A DNA stretch of 64,000 nt from positions 186,001 to 250,000 of the forward strand of contig CAWCOL010000007.1 of assembly GCA_963797175.1 (NCBI GenBank), given 5' to 3'. Both the position numbers and the translations under genes were made by a program. This DNA comes from DATLLN01 sp963797175 (GTDB lineage: Bacteria; Actinomycetota; Thermoleophilia; Gaiellales; JAICJC01). Shown here one piece after another: positions 25,301 through 33,179 of the stretch; the first letter of the stretch is position 1, and every line of letters starts with the position of its first letter. The notes under the pieces were generated by a model, which was not told the origin of the DNA, searched no databases, and saw nothing but the letters and a program-made list of their open reading frames with translations.

Positions 25301-25664
25301 CACGGCGAGCAACGAGGAGATCCCGATCGAGCGCGCTGGCGTGATGGTGGTGACGCCCTACAACGCCCAGGTGCGGCGGCTGCGGGCCTGCCTGCCGGAG
25401 TGGGTGAACGTCGGCACCGTCGACAAGTTCCAGGGGCGCGAGGCCGCCGTCGTGTTCTTCTCGATGGCAACGTCGAGCGGCGCGGACATCCCCCGCAACG
25501 TCGAGTTCCTGCTCTCGCGCAACCGGCTGAACGTCGCGATCTCGCGGGCGCGCTGCATCGCCGTGCTGGTCGCGAGCCCCGAGCTGCTCGCGATCCCCTG
25601 CCGCACCGTCGAGCAGCTGCGGCTGGCGAACGCGCTCTGCCGCTTCGTCGAGCTGGCGGAGTGA
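22320..25664 (+). CDS. RecB-like nuclease (TM0106 type) fused to a DNA2/UPF1-like SF1 helicase
   Basis: A 1114-residue DNA repair-type fusion. The N-terminal TM0106-family RecB-like part has a lone Cys (C21, LLECRHLMT) and a CAHCPICGYRHAC cluster (about 212-227), the spacing used for a 4Fe-4S cluster in Cas4/AddB nucleases. Next is an RNase H-like/YprB exonuclease domain opening with DLFFDIEGDPY (about 320). The C-terminal helicase has Walker A GPPGTGKT (about 737), Walker B VDEAGQ (about 850) and the VDKFQGRE motif (about 1033) with a late NVAISRARC motif. It is cytosolic. A role in recombination or nucleic-acid defence is likely but unproven. Confidence 0.88.
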   Translation: MRRFDDRLLLSPSDLNSLLECRHLMTLEVARFRGEPGPKPVQGAHTAILVRYGEQHEAEVLRRMEAEGRQIVRIETGRTQDELRAAIAQTAQAMRDGAEVIHQAALVAGSVGGYADFLERVERPSVLGEWSYEPADAKLARVTKPYFLVQLSAYGLVLEQLQQLAPDELAVLLGDGTRDPYRANDFAAYVRRLEGRALGLAEAGPGETYPLPCAHCPICGYRHACEARRERDDHLSLVAGLARDQARKLEEAGVPTLTALAELPEGKRVPQLAGQTLATLRRQATLQLSERRTGTPRYELLDTEDGRGLELLPEPAEGDLFFDIEGDPYIGDKGLEYLLGVGWLENGEERYTVLWAHDREQERVAFERLIDLFAGWRAAHPGAHIYHYASYEEQALKALAMYHATREAEVDDLLRTGALVDLYRVVRQSVAISKPSYSLKQVEDFYPFAREAKVKEAGGSIVAYEHWLLDRDPAALEEIAQYNREDCHSTRRLRDWLLGLRDERIAGGHEVPWRPDPEPQTSEKREAEDEQTGRLREALRARGDDEAVLLAELLLYHRREAKPGWWWWFERLQKSDEQLRDDDAEAIGSLEPAGPETQHKQSRLVPMRFPPQVFKLGPGDDIADPVTERAIDVVEMDADRRTLTLRLGSRAWGDAVPRSLIPGGPWMTEAQRAALRTLAASVLARDGAYPASEALLRGDDPQVTAHPPGTPLLAPYSPDGAVDVALRLDRSVLPIQGPPGTGKTYCGARIALALIAAGRRVGVTAPSHKAIHNLLEEIERLAGAAGVRFRGLKASSSKEHAYASPLGDAGMIETVGSADCEGAEGDVRLIAGTAWLFCRAGMRGALDTLIVDEAGQVSLADTLAVSLAARNLVLLGDPQQLAQVAQGGHPEGTAVSALGHLLGELRTMPPERGLFIDMSRRMHPDVCRFVSEISYARELHSLAECANQRVISPGLTGSGLRAQLVAHRDNRRESIEECEVIAREVALLAGGTVVTASNEEIPIERAGVMVVTPYNAQVRRLRACLPEWVNVGTVDKFQGREAAVVFFSMATSSGADIPRNVEFLLSRNRLNVAISRARCIAVLVASPELLAIPCRTVEQLRLANALCRFVELAE

Positions 25665-25710
25665 GCCGAACCGGCGATTGCGACGCGGATCATGCGGGTA
25701 CGGGGGCCGC

Positions 25711-26223
25711 ATGGCGAACGCGCACCACGACCGCGGCATGGTCGATCAGACGATGCTCCAGCAGATCAGAGAGGACGCCGGCGCCAAGCACGACCCCGAT
25801 GCGGAGCCCGCGGCGAGCTCGCCCGCGCGAGCGGTGGCCACGTGGTGGGTGCGGCGCCATCCGCGCCAGACGCTGAAGGCCGCCGCCCTGGTCGCGCGGC
25901 ATCCGCGGCGCTCTGCCCGTGTGGTGTCGGAGGTGCGGACGGCACAGGAAGCCGCGCAGGATCCCCGCGTCGGCGCGGCAGCCGGACAGGCGAAGGACGT
26001 GCTGCGCGACGCCGAGCCGCGCGACGCCGTGGATCCCGAGGTGTGGCTGGCGCTCGCGCAGGCCGCGACCGGCATCGTCACGGGGTACGCCGGGGTGCGG
26101 ACGCGGCGCGTCCGGCGCAGGCGACGCCGGACCAGGGTCGCCGCGGTGGCCGGCCTGCTCGGAGCCGGCGCGCTGGCCGGCGTCTGGGCATCCCGGCGCG
26201 CCGATCGCTCGCCGCAGGTCTGA
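25711..26223 (+). CDS. Hypothetical basic protein with C-terminal hydrophobic segment
   Basis: A 170-residue protein. Its first half is helical and charged, with a repeated RHP-R-Q/R-S pattern (VRRHPRQTLKAAALVARHPRRSARVV). A long run of arginines (RTRRVRRRRRRTRV) leads into one hydrophobic segment (AAVAGLLGAGALAGVWA) at the C-terminus. The arginine cluster next to the hydrophobic stretch suggests a tail-anchored membrane protein with its body in the cytosol. ATG at 25711 is chosen over a TTG eleven codons earlier. No family is recognised. Confidence 0.6.
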   Translation: MANAHHDRGMVDQTMLQQIREDAGAKHDPDAEPAASSPARAVATWWVRRHPRQTLKAAALVARHPRRSARVVSEVRTAQEAAQDPRVGAAAGQAKDVLRDAEPRDAVDPEVWLALAQAATGIVTGYAGVRTRRVRRRRRRTRVAAVAGLLGAGALAGVWASRRADRSPQV

Positions 26224-26343
26224 GCCCGGAGTTCACGAGCGGCGCCGCCGGGGTATCATCGAGGGCCGGGATAGAGCGGACTTCGAGGCTGGACCACGGG
26301 GGTCGGGTCGCCGTCCGCCGAGCGCCGGTGGCACGTCGGTGCG

Positions 26344-27150
26344 ATGACACGGATCCAGATCGACGACATGGACGCGGAGCCGCCTGGGCCCGACGAGCCG
26401 CGGACGGTCGGCGCGCTGCTGCGGGAGACGCGCGAGCAGCACCACCTGGGGCTCGACACGATCGAGGCGGCGACGCACATCCGGGCGGCGCAGCTGCGGG
26501 CGATCGAGCAGGATCAGTTCGACGCGTTGCCGGCGCAGGCGTACGCGCGCGGGTTCGTCCGGAGCTACGCGGAGCAGCTGGGGCTGGACGCCGACCGGGT
26601 CGTCAGCAGGTTCAACTGGCAGTGGGCGGAGACGCACCGGCCGGAGGTCGTCGTCGCGCCTCCCCGCTCCGCGATGCGCCGCGCGAACCCCGAGGGAGCT
26701 CCGCTGACCCGGTCGCTGATCATCGTCGGCGCGCTGTTCCTGATCTCCGCGGGACTGCTGGCGGCGGCGTACCTCTCGCGGTCGGGCGGATCGCACCAGA
26801 CGCAGCCTCCGGCATCGACGCCGGCCGCGACCCACACCGCCGTGGCACCGCCGCCCGCCGGCACGACGACGCCCTCGGGCACCGGGCCGGCCGTGCATCG
26901 CATCGTGTTCGCGGCGGCGGGCGGGCCGTGCTGGATCGAGGTGCGCCGCGGCTCGGCGACCGGTGCGGTGATGGAGCTGACCACGCTCGAGCCGGGCAAC
27001 GGGCTGACCGTACGCGCCCGGCGGGTCTGGGTGCGGCTGGGCGATGCGGCCAACGCGACGCTGCGGGTGGACGGCCGCGCCGCGCATCTGCCTGCCACCG
27101 CCGGTCCGGTCAGCCTGATGGTCACGTCCTCGGGCGTCAGCCAGGGGTGA
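26344..27150 (+). CDS. RodZ-like HTH membrane protein with DUF4115-type C-terminus
   Basis: A 268-residue protein with the RodZ layout. An HTH_25 domain comes first (VGALLRETREQHHLGLDTIEAATHI, then RAIEQDQFDALPAQAYARGFVRSYAEQLGLD, about 22-85). A transmembrane helix follows (SLIIVGALFLISAGLLAAAYL, about 122-142), then a Pro/Thr linker, then an extracytoplasmic beta domain (PCWIEVRRGS, LEPGNGLTVRARRVWVRLGDAANATLRVDG) as in DUF4115. RodZ links MreB to the cell-wall machinery in rods; in actinobacteria relatives often act in envelope assembly. It is followed by a 7-bp hairpin (27166-27182). Confidence 0.88.
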   Translation: MTRIQIDDMDAEPPGPDEPRTVGALLRETREQHHLGLDTIEAATHIRAAQLRAIEQDQFDALPAQAYARGFVRSYAEQLGLDADRVVSRFNWQWAETHRPEVVVAPPRSAMRRANPEGAPLTRSLIIVGALFLISAGLLAAAYLSRSGGSHQTQPPASTPAATHTAVAPPPAGTTTPSGTGPAVHRIVFAAAGGPCWIEVRRGSATGAVMELTTLEPGNGLTVRARRVWVRLGDAANATLRVDGRAAHLPATAGPVSLMVTSSGVSQG

Positions 27151-27165
27151 GCCTCCGCGGTTTGC

Positions 27166-27182
27166 CCCACCCGGCGGGTGGG
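27166..27182 (+). terminator. Hairpin CCCACCC-GGC-GGGTGGG after the RodZ-like gene
   Basis: A perfect 7-bp GC stem with a 3-base loop, 15 bases after the stop codon. There is no T tract, so termination would be of the GC-hairpin kind. Confidence 0.4.
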
Positions 27183-27198
27183 AACGATCTGCTCCACG

Positions 27199-27450
27199 AT
27201 GGCAGAGGAACGAGAGGATCGTGAACGCTGGAAGCTGCGTGGCGACGGCGTCGAACTCGAGCCCGACGACGGCACCGAGCCGGACATGGAGGGCGACGGC
27301 GCCCATCCCGAGCCGCGCCCGGACGAGGAGCCGGTGATGACGGGCGAGGGCGCCGAGGAGCGCCCGCGCGAGCGGCCCAAGCCGCGCATGACCGGAGAAG
27401 GCGCCGAGCTCGACGAGACCGACGATGCCGGCGACCCGCCGGCCAGGTGA
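27199..27450 (+). CDS. Small acidic protein with M-T/E-G-E/D-G-A repeats
   Basis: An 83-residue strongly acidic protein of no known family. Three related units recur: DMEGDGAHPE, VMTGEGAEER and RMTGEGAELD, spaced by Pro/Arg/Glu linkers, which suggests a disordered peptide with a repeated short binding motif. The ATG at 27199 lies 17 bases after the hairpin that ends the previous gene; a GTG inside the hairpin is an unlikely start. It is convergent with the AI-2E transporter. Conservation in relatives would be needed to prove it is expressed. Confidence 0.5.
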   Translation: MAEEREDRERWKLRGDGVELEPDDGTEPDMEGDGAHPEPRPDEEPVMTGEGAEERPRERPKPRMTGEGAELDETDDAGDPPAR

Positions 27451-27456
27451 GCGGCA

Positions 27457-28581
27457 TCAGCCCTCGGCTTCGAGGGCCAGCCGCTCGGCCCGCGCCTCCA
27501 GCAGCTCGCTGAAGATGGTGTAGAGCGTCCCCGCGACCGGGATCGCGACCAGTGCGCCGATGATGCCCAGCAGCGACGCGCCGGCCAGCACGGCGATCAG
27601 GACGATCAGCGACGGGATCTGGATCGTCCGCCGGTAGACGATCGGCTGGAGCACGTGGTTCTCGATCTGCTGGTAGACCATGATCACCACGAACACGATG
27701 ATCGCGTCGGTCGTCCCGGCGGTGAAGTAGGCGACGGCGACGACGATGATCGACGCCAGCGTCGCGCCGACCAGCGGGATCAGGTCGCCGATCGCGACCA
27801 CCACTCCCAGCGTCAGCGCGTATGGCACCCCCACCAGCCACAGCAGGATGAACGCAACGACTCCGGCGATCACCGAGATCAGCAGGTTGCCGACCACGTA
27901 GCCGCCGACGTTGCGGTTGATGTGACCGCCGATCTGCCGCGCCCGGTCGGCGCCGGCGGGCCGCAGCTGGCTCAGCACGACCTCGCCCATCCGCGGCAGT
28001 TCGAACAGGATGAACGCGGTCAGGAACAGCACGGTGATGGTCGCGGTCACCCCGGACACGATCGACCCGGCCGCGCCGAACGCGATCTTGGGCAAGTCGG
28101 ACGCGTGCTCCCTGGCCTTCTCGGCCAGGTGGTACTGCTGGTCGAGCCGGTGGACGAGCGGATTGCGGGAGACCGTCTCGGCGGCGTGCGGCGCGTCCGC
28201 CACGATGTTGTCGATCTGGGAGACAAACGGTTCGACGAGCAGTCCGATGACCACCAGCAGACCGACCACGAACGTCGCGAACACGAGCAGCACCGCCGGC
28301 ACGCGCGGCATGCGACGTTCGACCAGCGCGACCGCCGGGTTGAGCGCGATCGCCAGGAACATCGCGATGCCGACCCAGATCAGCACCGTCCGCACGGACT
28401 CGAGCAGCGACAGCCCGACGGTGAACACGAAGAGCAGGGCCAGCACCTTGGCCACCGTGCGCGCCTGGACGTCCACCACCACCCGCTGCTCGGGCGTCTG
28501 GGGGCCGATCCGCTCGGCGAGGACGCCGGTCGAGGTGTGCGGCGACGGATCGCCCGCGTTGCCGGTGGAGGATGTGGTCAC
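27457..28581 (-). CDS. AI-2E (TqsA/PerM)-family transporter
   Basis: A 374-residue membrane protein with about eight hydrophobic helices. The first pair is VLALLFVFTVGLSLLESV and VLIWVGIAMFLAIALNPAV; the family's central segment VGGYVVGNLLISVIAGVVAF and the late VGVPYALTLGVVVAIGDLIPLVGATLASII are both present. Members export diverse small molecules or ions, and the AI-2 label is historical. It lies 13 bases after the BrkB-like gene, so they are likely co-transcribed. The final Glu/Ala-rich tail is cytosolic. Confidence 0.9.
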   Translation of the reverse strand: MTTSSTGNAGDPSPHTSTGVLAERIGPQTPEQRVVVDVQARTVAKVLALLFVFTVGLSLLESVRTVLIWVGIAMFLAIALNPAVALVERRMPRVPAVLLVFATFVVGLLVVIGLLVEPFVSQIDNIVADAPHAAETVSRNPLVHRLDQQYHLAEKAREHASDLPKIAFGAAGSIVSGVTATITVLFLTAFILFELPRMGEVVLSQLRPAGADRARQIGGHINRNVGGYVVGNLLISVIAGVVAFILLWLVGVPYALTLGVVVAIGDLIPLVGATLASIIVVAVAYFTAGTTDAIIVFVVIMVYQQIENHVLQPIVYRRTIQIPSLIVLIAVLAGASLLGIIGALVAIPVAGTLYTIFSELLEARAERLALEAEG

Positions 28582-28594
28582 GGCGCGACCCTCG

Positions 28595-29533
28595 TCAGCC
28601 GCCGGCGGGCCCGGCCGCGTGCTGCTGCCGGCTCCGCTCCGCCTCGGCGTTGATCTCGCCGCCGATCAGCAGCGCGACGGCACTCAGCCAGAGCCAGACC
28701 AGCATCACGATCGCGGCCGACAGGGCGCCCCAGGTCTTGTTGTAGGACGAGAAGCCGTCGGCGTAGAGCGCGAAGCCGCCCGACGCAACCAGCCAGATCG
28801 CCATGGCCACCAGCGCACCGGGGCTGACGAACGTCCAGCGCCGCGGCGTCAGGTCAGGGGCCAGCGCGAGCACCGCCGCGAACGCCGCGAGCAGGCCGAC
28901 GATCAGGATCGGCCACTGCGCCGTCCACCAGGCCCAGCGGACGGCGGTCGGCTGGCCGGTGCCGCGGCCGATCCAGTCCGAGACGAACGGGCCGAGGATG
29001 AGCAGCCCGAACACGAGCGCGACCGCGATCATCAGGCAGACGATCATGGCCAGCGCGATCAGTCGCTGCCGCACGAAGCCGCGACTGTCCTCGCGCTCGT
29101 AGGCGAGGTTGACCGCCCACATCACGGTCTGCATCGCGCCGGAGACCGACCACAACGCGAGCGCGACGCCGACCACGATCATGACCAGGCCGCCGTGCTG
29201 CGTCTGCGTTGTCCGCGTCAGGCTGGAGTCGAGCAGATCGATCGCGCTCTGCGGCATCACCGTGGAGAGGCGGCGCATCAGCGAGTCCACGGTGGACGGG
29301 CCGGCCAGGATGCTGAACAGCCCGAGGCCGACCAGCAGCGCGGACGGGATCGCCAGGAACGCGCAGTACGCGACCGCCTGCGCCAGGTTGGTGACGTGGT
29401 TCGCCCTCGCCGCCTTGAAGCCGCGGACGATGACGCCGCGGTACTGGCCGCGTGTCAGGCCGCTCGGTCCGGCGCCGGCGGCGGCCGGAGCCCCCGCCGC
29501 AGCCGCCGACATCTGATGCTGCTGGGCGCCCAT
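28595..29533 (-). CDS. YihY/BrkB-family membrane protein
   Basis: A 312-residue protein with six predicted membrane helices. Typical family segments are NLAQAVAYCAFLAIPSALLVGLGLF near the N-terminus, YEREDSRGFVRQRLIALAMIVCLMIAVALVFG in the middle, and FVSPGALVAMAIWLVASGGFALYADGFSSYNKTWGALSAAIVMLVWLW towards the end. An Ala/Pro-rich N-terminal tail and a His/Gly-rich C-terminal tail are cytosolic. The function of the family is not settled; lipid or solute transport has been proposed. An ATG seven codons in is an alternative start. Confidence 0.9.
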   Translation of the reverse strand: MGAQQHQMSAAAAGAPAAAGAGPSGLTRGQYRGVIVRGFKAARANHVTNLAQAVAYCAFLAIPSALLVGLGLFSILAGPSTVDSLMRRLSTVMPQSAIDLLDSSLTRTTQTQHGGLVMIVVGVALALWSVSGAMQTVMWAVNLAYEREDSRGFVRQRLIALAMIVCLMIAVALVFGLLILGPFVSDWIGRGTGQPTAVRWAWWTAQWPILIVGLLAAFAAVLALAPDLTPRRWTFVSPGALVAMAIWLVASGGFALYADGFSSYNKTWGALSAAIVMLVWLWLSAVALLIGGEINAEAERSRQQHAAGPAGG

Positions 29534-29581
29534 CCTGACGCCGCCACTACCCCTGTCGCGTGTACGGCAAACGGCCGGGCG

Positions 29582-30595
29582 TCAGTCCTTCTTGGCCCGG
29601 CTGGGCGCGACCCGCGGCGGCTCGTTCGGCATCTTCGGGTAGACGGGCGGCCACGGGGCGTCCATCATCCCGGCCGCCATGTCCCGGCGGCTCATCTCGA
29701 GCAGGGGCTCGAGGTCCTGGGGCGCATCGGCCATCTCCTGCCAGGGATCGCCCGCCTCCTCGACCCTGGCAGGGACATTCGCGATGGTCAGCGCCTCCGG
29801 GTCGATCGTCGCCAGCTCGTCCCAGCGGAACGGCGTCGAGACCTGGCCGCCGGGGCGCGGCCGCACGCTCCACGCGCCGATCACGGTCTTGTGCGGCGCG
29901 TTCTGGTTGAAGTCGACGAACACGCGCGTCCCCCGCTCCTCCTTCCACCACGCGGCTGTGGCGAGGTCGGGCCGGCGCCGCTCGAGCTCGCGGGCGAGGG
30001 CGACGGCGGCGGCGCGCACCGCGAACGAGTCGTGCTCGGGCCGGAGCCGGACATAGACGTGGATGCCGTTGCGCCCGGTCGTCTTCGGCCGGCCGTCGAT
30101 ACCCAGTTCCTGGAGCAGGCTCCGGGTCTCCTCGGCGGCCTCCCGCACCATGGCGAAGGTGACGCCGGGCGAGGGGTCGAGGTCGATGCGCAGCTCGTCG
30201 GTGTGATCGGGGTCGGCGGCGAGGTACGGCCACACGTGGACACCGAGGCAGCCGAGGTTGACCGCCCAGGCGATGTGGGCGACGTCCGCCACCACCAGCG
30301 CATTCGACGGTGTGCCGTTGGGCGTCTGGACGGTGACGGTCTGGAGCCAGTCGGGCGCATTCTTGGGCACACGCTTCTGGAAGAACGACGGGCCGCCGGC
30401 GCCGTCGGGGTAGCGCTCCATCAGCATCGGCCGGCCGCCCAGGGCGCGCATCAGCGGCCCCTCGATTGCCAGGTAGTAGCGGACCAGGTCGAACTTTGTC
30501 TCGCCCCGCTCCGGAAAGAACACCTTCTGCGGGCTGGAGATCTGGATCGTCCGGCCGGCGGCATCGACCGCGACCTTGGCATCCTCGGCTGCCAT
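29582..30595 (-). CDS. LigD polymerase-domain protein (stand-alone PolDom)
   Basis: A 337-residue archaeo-eukaryotic primase-type polymerase as found in bacterial LigD. KVFFPERGETKFDLVRYYLAIEG is the characteristic opening, and ELRIDLDPSPGVTF holds the catalytic Asp pair. TTGRNGIHVYVRL and RVFVDFNQNAPHKTVIGAWSVRP complete the active site. The ligase and phosphoesterase domains of full LigD are absent, and no ku gene is in the window, so partners must be elsewhere. It would fill gaps with ribonucleotides during end joining or excision repair. A -10 box directly before the ATG fixes the start. Confidence 0.9.
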   Translation of the reverse strand: MAAEDAKVAVDAAGRTIQISSPQKVFFPERGETKFDLVRYYLAIEGPLMRALGGRPMLMERYPDGAGGPSFFQKRVPKNAPDWLQTVTVQTPNGTPSNALVVADVAHIAWAVNLGCLGVHVWPYLAADPDHTDELRIDLDPSPGVTFAMVREAAEETRSLLQELGIDGRPKTTGRNGIHVYVRLRPEHDSFAVRAAAVALARELERRRPDLATAAWWKEERGTRVFVDFNQNAPHKTVIGAWSVRPRPGGQVSTPFRWDELATIDPEALTIANVPARVEEAGDPWQEMADAPQDLEPLLEMSRRDMAAGMMDAPWPPVYPKMPNEPPRVAPSRAKKD

Positions 30596-30602
30596 CGCGC
30601 GG

Positions 30603-30608
30603 ATGATA
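30603..30608 (-). promoter_or_regulatory. -10 box TATCAT, leaderless start of the LigD-Pol gene
   Basis: TATCAT on the minus strand ends seven bases before the ATG at 30595, in the 25-base gap after the BNR protein gene. Confidence 0.55.
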
Positions 30609-30620
30609 GGCCGGGGTGCG

Positions 30621-32309
30621 CTAGCCGATGGTGAGGATCGCGTCCAGGTCGATCCGCGGCCGGCCGGCGGTGGCCTGGTTGGCGATGCGGATCGTGTGCG
30701 TCCCGGCGGCCAGCTGCCGAACCCAGAGGATCTGCCGCGTGTGCAGCGTGGTGGTGCGGGTGTCGAGCGTGACCGCGGCGCCGTCGATCGTGACGGTCGC
30801 CTTGCCGCGCAGTCCGGCGCGGGTCATCACCAGGCCCACCGACCGGCCGGTGAACGTGAGGGTGGCGGAGGCACCGCGCCCGGTCGTGTACCGGGCGGAG
30901 CCGCCCAGCAGCGTCGAGCTGGAGGTGCCGATCCACGTGCCGGTGTAGTGGATCGCCGTCGAGTACTGCTGGGTGACGACGACGGGCTGGGCGGGCGTCG
31001 CGTCCCAGTCGCTCGTGTTCCGCGCCGGATCGGTCGCGCGGACGCGGAACTCCTGGGCGCCGCCCGGCACGGTCAGATCCCTCGTGGTGGCCGTCCCGGC
31101 CGTGCCGACCGCCGCCCACGTCCCGCCGGCCAGCCGCTGCAGCTCGTAGGAGGCGATGCCGCTGGGATCGGCCGCCAGGTAGCTGACCTTGACCGGGATG
31201 GTGGTGCCGGCGGTGCCGTTCAGCAACGACATCATCGTTGCCTGCTGGGTGATCACCGGCGGTGTCGTGTCGGCGTTCAGGTTGAGCTGGTAGACGCCGT
31301 CGCCGGAGGCGAGGAAGTGGGTCGGGTTGGACGGATCGGCGACGATGTTGCCTCCGTCGGCGAACAGGTTGATCCCGGCCGAGACGTCCTGCCAGTGGGC
31401 GCCGCCGTCCGTCGTCACAAACTGGCCCATCCACTGGTCGTACTCGACCGCCGTGTCCGGGTCGGTCGGGGCGACGGCGATCCGGTCGGGATCGACGGTG
31501 AAGTGGCCGAAGCTGACGGGCAGCGAGCCCGAGACGTTCTGCCAGGTGGCGCCGCCGTCGGTCGTTCGCCAGACGCCGTCGTCGGCCGCGTCCTTCCCGC
31601 CGCACGCCATCCAGATCACCTGCGGGTCGGACGGGCTGGCGGCGAAGCCGGTGGGGCAGTCGGGGCCCGTGCCCGCCGAGATCCGGGCGAAGGTCGCGCC
31701 GCCGTCGGTGCTGCGGAGCAGCGACCAGACGCCGGACGAGACGCCGGTGGCGTAGAGCGTGGTGCCGACGCCCTCGAGGTCGCGGCTGCGGTCGTCGAGC
31801 GCCGAGGTCGCGAGCGTCCACGTCGCGCCGCCGTCGGTGCTGGCGAAGAGGCCGTCCGACGTCGTCACGTACGCGGTGTCGCCGGCGAAGGCGATGCCGC
31901 CCGTGGTGACGTGGCCGTGATGGTTCGGGTCGAGGCCGGCGACCGCGCTCTGCCAGTGGGCGCCGCCGTCCGCCGAGCGCAGCACGGGCGCCGCGCCCAC
32001 CGAGGCGAGCGCCAGCATCCGCGACGGATCGACCGGGTCGATCGCGATCTGCTGCGTCGGCCCCGCGGCCGGCACCGTCGTGTAGTGCGCGCCGGCGTCG
32101 ATCGAGTGCCACGTGCCCGTCGTCTCCGAGGACAGCCAGATGCTGTGCGGATCCGTGGGGTCGTAGGTGATGTGCGTGATGTCGGCGTTCTCACCGAGGC
32201 CGTCGGGAGGAGCGAACACACGCGACCACACGCCGACACCGCCGTCCGCGACGGTGGGGGTGAGCACGGCGACGAGGATCGCCGCGGCAACGACAGGGGT
32301 GCGAAGCAT
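30621..32309 (-). CDS. Secreted BNR/sortilin-type beta-propeller protein
   Basis: A 562-residue exported protein. The N-terminal signal peptide is MLRTPVVAAAILVAVLTPTVADG. At least five blades carry the S-x-D-G-G-A-x-W (Asp-box) motif, for example RSADGGAHWQSA, ASTDGGATWTLA and RTTDGGATWQNV, as in sialidases and sortilin/Vps10 domains. The C-terminus switches to fibronectin-like beta strands (ASYELQRLAGGTW, VRATDPARNTSDW) and a final carbohydrate-binding-like unit. No sialidase arginine triad is obvious, so a binding role is more likely than catalysis. ATG at 32309 is chosen for the signal peptide. Confidence 0.8.
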   Translation of the reverse strand: MLRTPVVAAAILVAVLTPTVADGGVGVWSRVFAPPDGLGENADITHITYDPTDPHSIWLSSETTGTWHSIDAGAHYTTVPAAGPTQQIAIDPVDPSRMLALASVGAAPVLRSADGGAHWQSAVAGLDPNHHGHVTTGGIAFAGDTAYVTTSDGLFASTDGGATWTLATSALDDRSRDLEGVGTTLYATGVSSGVWSLLRSTDGGATFARISAGTGPDCPTGFAASPSDPQVIWMACGGKDAADDGVWRTTDGGATWQNVSGSLPVSFGHFTVDPDRIAVAPTDPDTAVEYDQWMGQFVTTDGGAHWQDVSAGINLFADGGNIVADPSNPTHFLASGDGVYQLNLNADTTPPVITQQATMMSLLNGTAGTTIPVKVSYLAADPSGIASYELQRLAGGTWAAVGTAGTATTRDLTVPGGAQEFRVRATDPARNTSDWDATPAQPVVVTQQYSTAIHYTGTWIGTSSSTLLGGSARYTTGRGASATLTFTGRSVGLVMTRAGLRGKATVTIDGAAVTLDTRTTTLHTRQILWVRQLAAGTHTIRIANQATAGRPRIDLDAILTIG

Positions 32310-32452
32310 TGGACTGACCTGACCTTTCCCCCCTGTTGTCGACACAAGCGCGAGATCGCACAAGCCTCCAGGTGGGGGGTATCGACCGCCTCGTTCAAGG
32401 GAGGACGAACGGCCAGGTTTGCCCTCCGCCGGTGCGGGGCACGGGCCGTCAC

Positions 32453-32809
32453 ATGTCAACAATAGGTTGGATCATCGTTGTCGTGATCGTCGTTGTCGTC
32501 GTGGTGGCCGTGGTGGCATGGCTGCAGGCGCGCCGGCGGGCACGCGATCTCGAGATGCGCCGTACCGCCGCGTCCGCTCACCGGGACGAGGCGCAGGCGC
32601 GCGACAGGACCGCCGCGGCCGCAGAGGCCGAGGCGAAGGAGCAGGCGGCCCGGGCCGAACGCGCTCGGCTGGAGGCAGAGGAGAAGGCCGCGCGGGCGAA
32701 CCAGGAGCGTCAGCAGGCGGACGAGCACAGCGCGCTTGCCGACGAGATCGACCCGGACGTCGAGGCGGACGAGTCGCCTGCGCCGGACACCACGGAACGC
32801 CACCCGTAG
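32453..32809 (+). CDS. Membrane-anchored coiled-coil small protein
   Basis: A 118-residue protein with one N-terminal transmembrane helix (IGWIIVVVIVVVVVVAVVAWLQ) followed by a basic stop-transfer RRRAR and a long Ala/Glu/Arg coiled coil (about 40-95) ending in an acidic tail. The heptad-like pattern (AEAEAKEQAARAERARLEAEEKAARANQERQQ) is clear. It has the look of small actinobacterial envelope-stress or scaffold proteins. Eight bases separate it from the next acidic gene, so they are probably one operon. No named family. Confidence 0.65.
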   Translation: MSTIGWIIVVVIVVVVVVAVVAWLQARRRARDLEMRRTAASAHRDEAQARDRTAAAAEAEAKEQAARAERARLEAEEKAARANQERQQADEHSALADEIDPDVEADESPAPDTTERHP

Positions 32810-32816
32810 GCGTCTC

Positions 32817-33179
32817 ATGCCGGCCAACGACCCTCACGAGCACGACGTCAAGCCCAGCGAGCAGCGGGGCGGCACCACGCCCGACGACGCGGAGATCCGC
32901 GAGAAGGGGCCGTGGGCGGCGACCGCAGCCGAGGGGCTGGTGCCCGCCGAGCTGGGAGGTTCGGACGCCGACCGGGCGGTGCTCGCCGACGATCCGCAGC
33001 TGGGCAGCGATGTGCTCGGCGAGACCACCGGCTCGGACGAGCCCGCCACCGAGGACGGGATCGACCCCGCCGGCGGCGACCGCGCGGATGCGACGACCGA
33101 CGGCGGCCCGGCCGTGACCGGCCAGGGCGAGCCGGACCTGAAGGACGCGCCCGCGGCTGCCGTCCGCCGGGACGCCTAG
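32817..33179 (+). CDS. Small acidic hypothetical protein
   Basis: A 120-residue acidic, Gly/Asp/Ala-rich and largely disordered protein. One more ordered piece is DAEIREKGPWAATAAEGLVPAELGGSDADRAVLADDPQLGSDVL, reminiscent of hydrophilic plasmid- or stress-related small proteins. It follows the coiled-coil gene by seven bases, and its end overlaps the stop of the convergent TetR gene. I do not recognise it. The reading frame is preferred because its composition fits codon use of neighbours and the start follows the upstream stop closely. Confidence 0.55.
   Translation: MPANDPHEHDVKPSEQRGGTTPDDAEIREKGPWAATAAEGLVPAELGGSDADRAVLADDPQLGSDVLGETTGSDEPATEDGIDPAGGDRADATTDGGPAVTGQGEPDLKDAPAAAVRRDA

Noticed and set aside
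28010..30634. An 874-codon plus-strand frame across the AI-2E, BrkB and LigD-Pol genes
   Set aside because: It crosses three real genes on the other strand and has low-complexity, His/Arg/Asp-rich composition typical of antisense reading in high-GC DNA.
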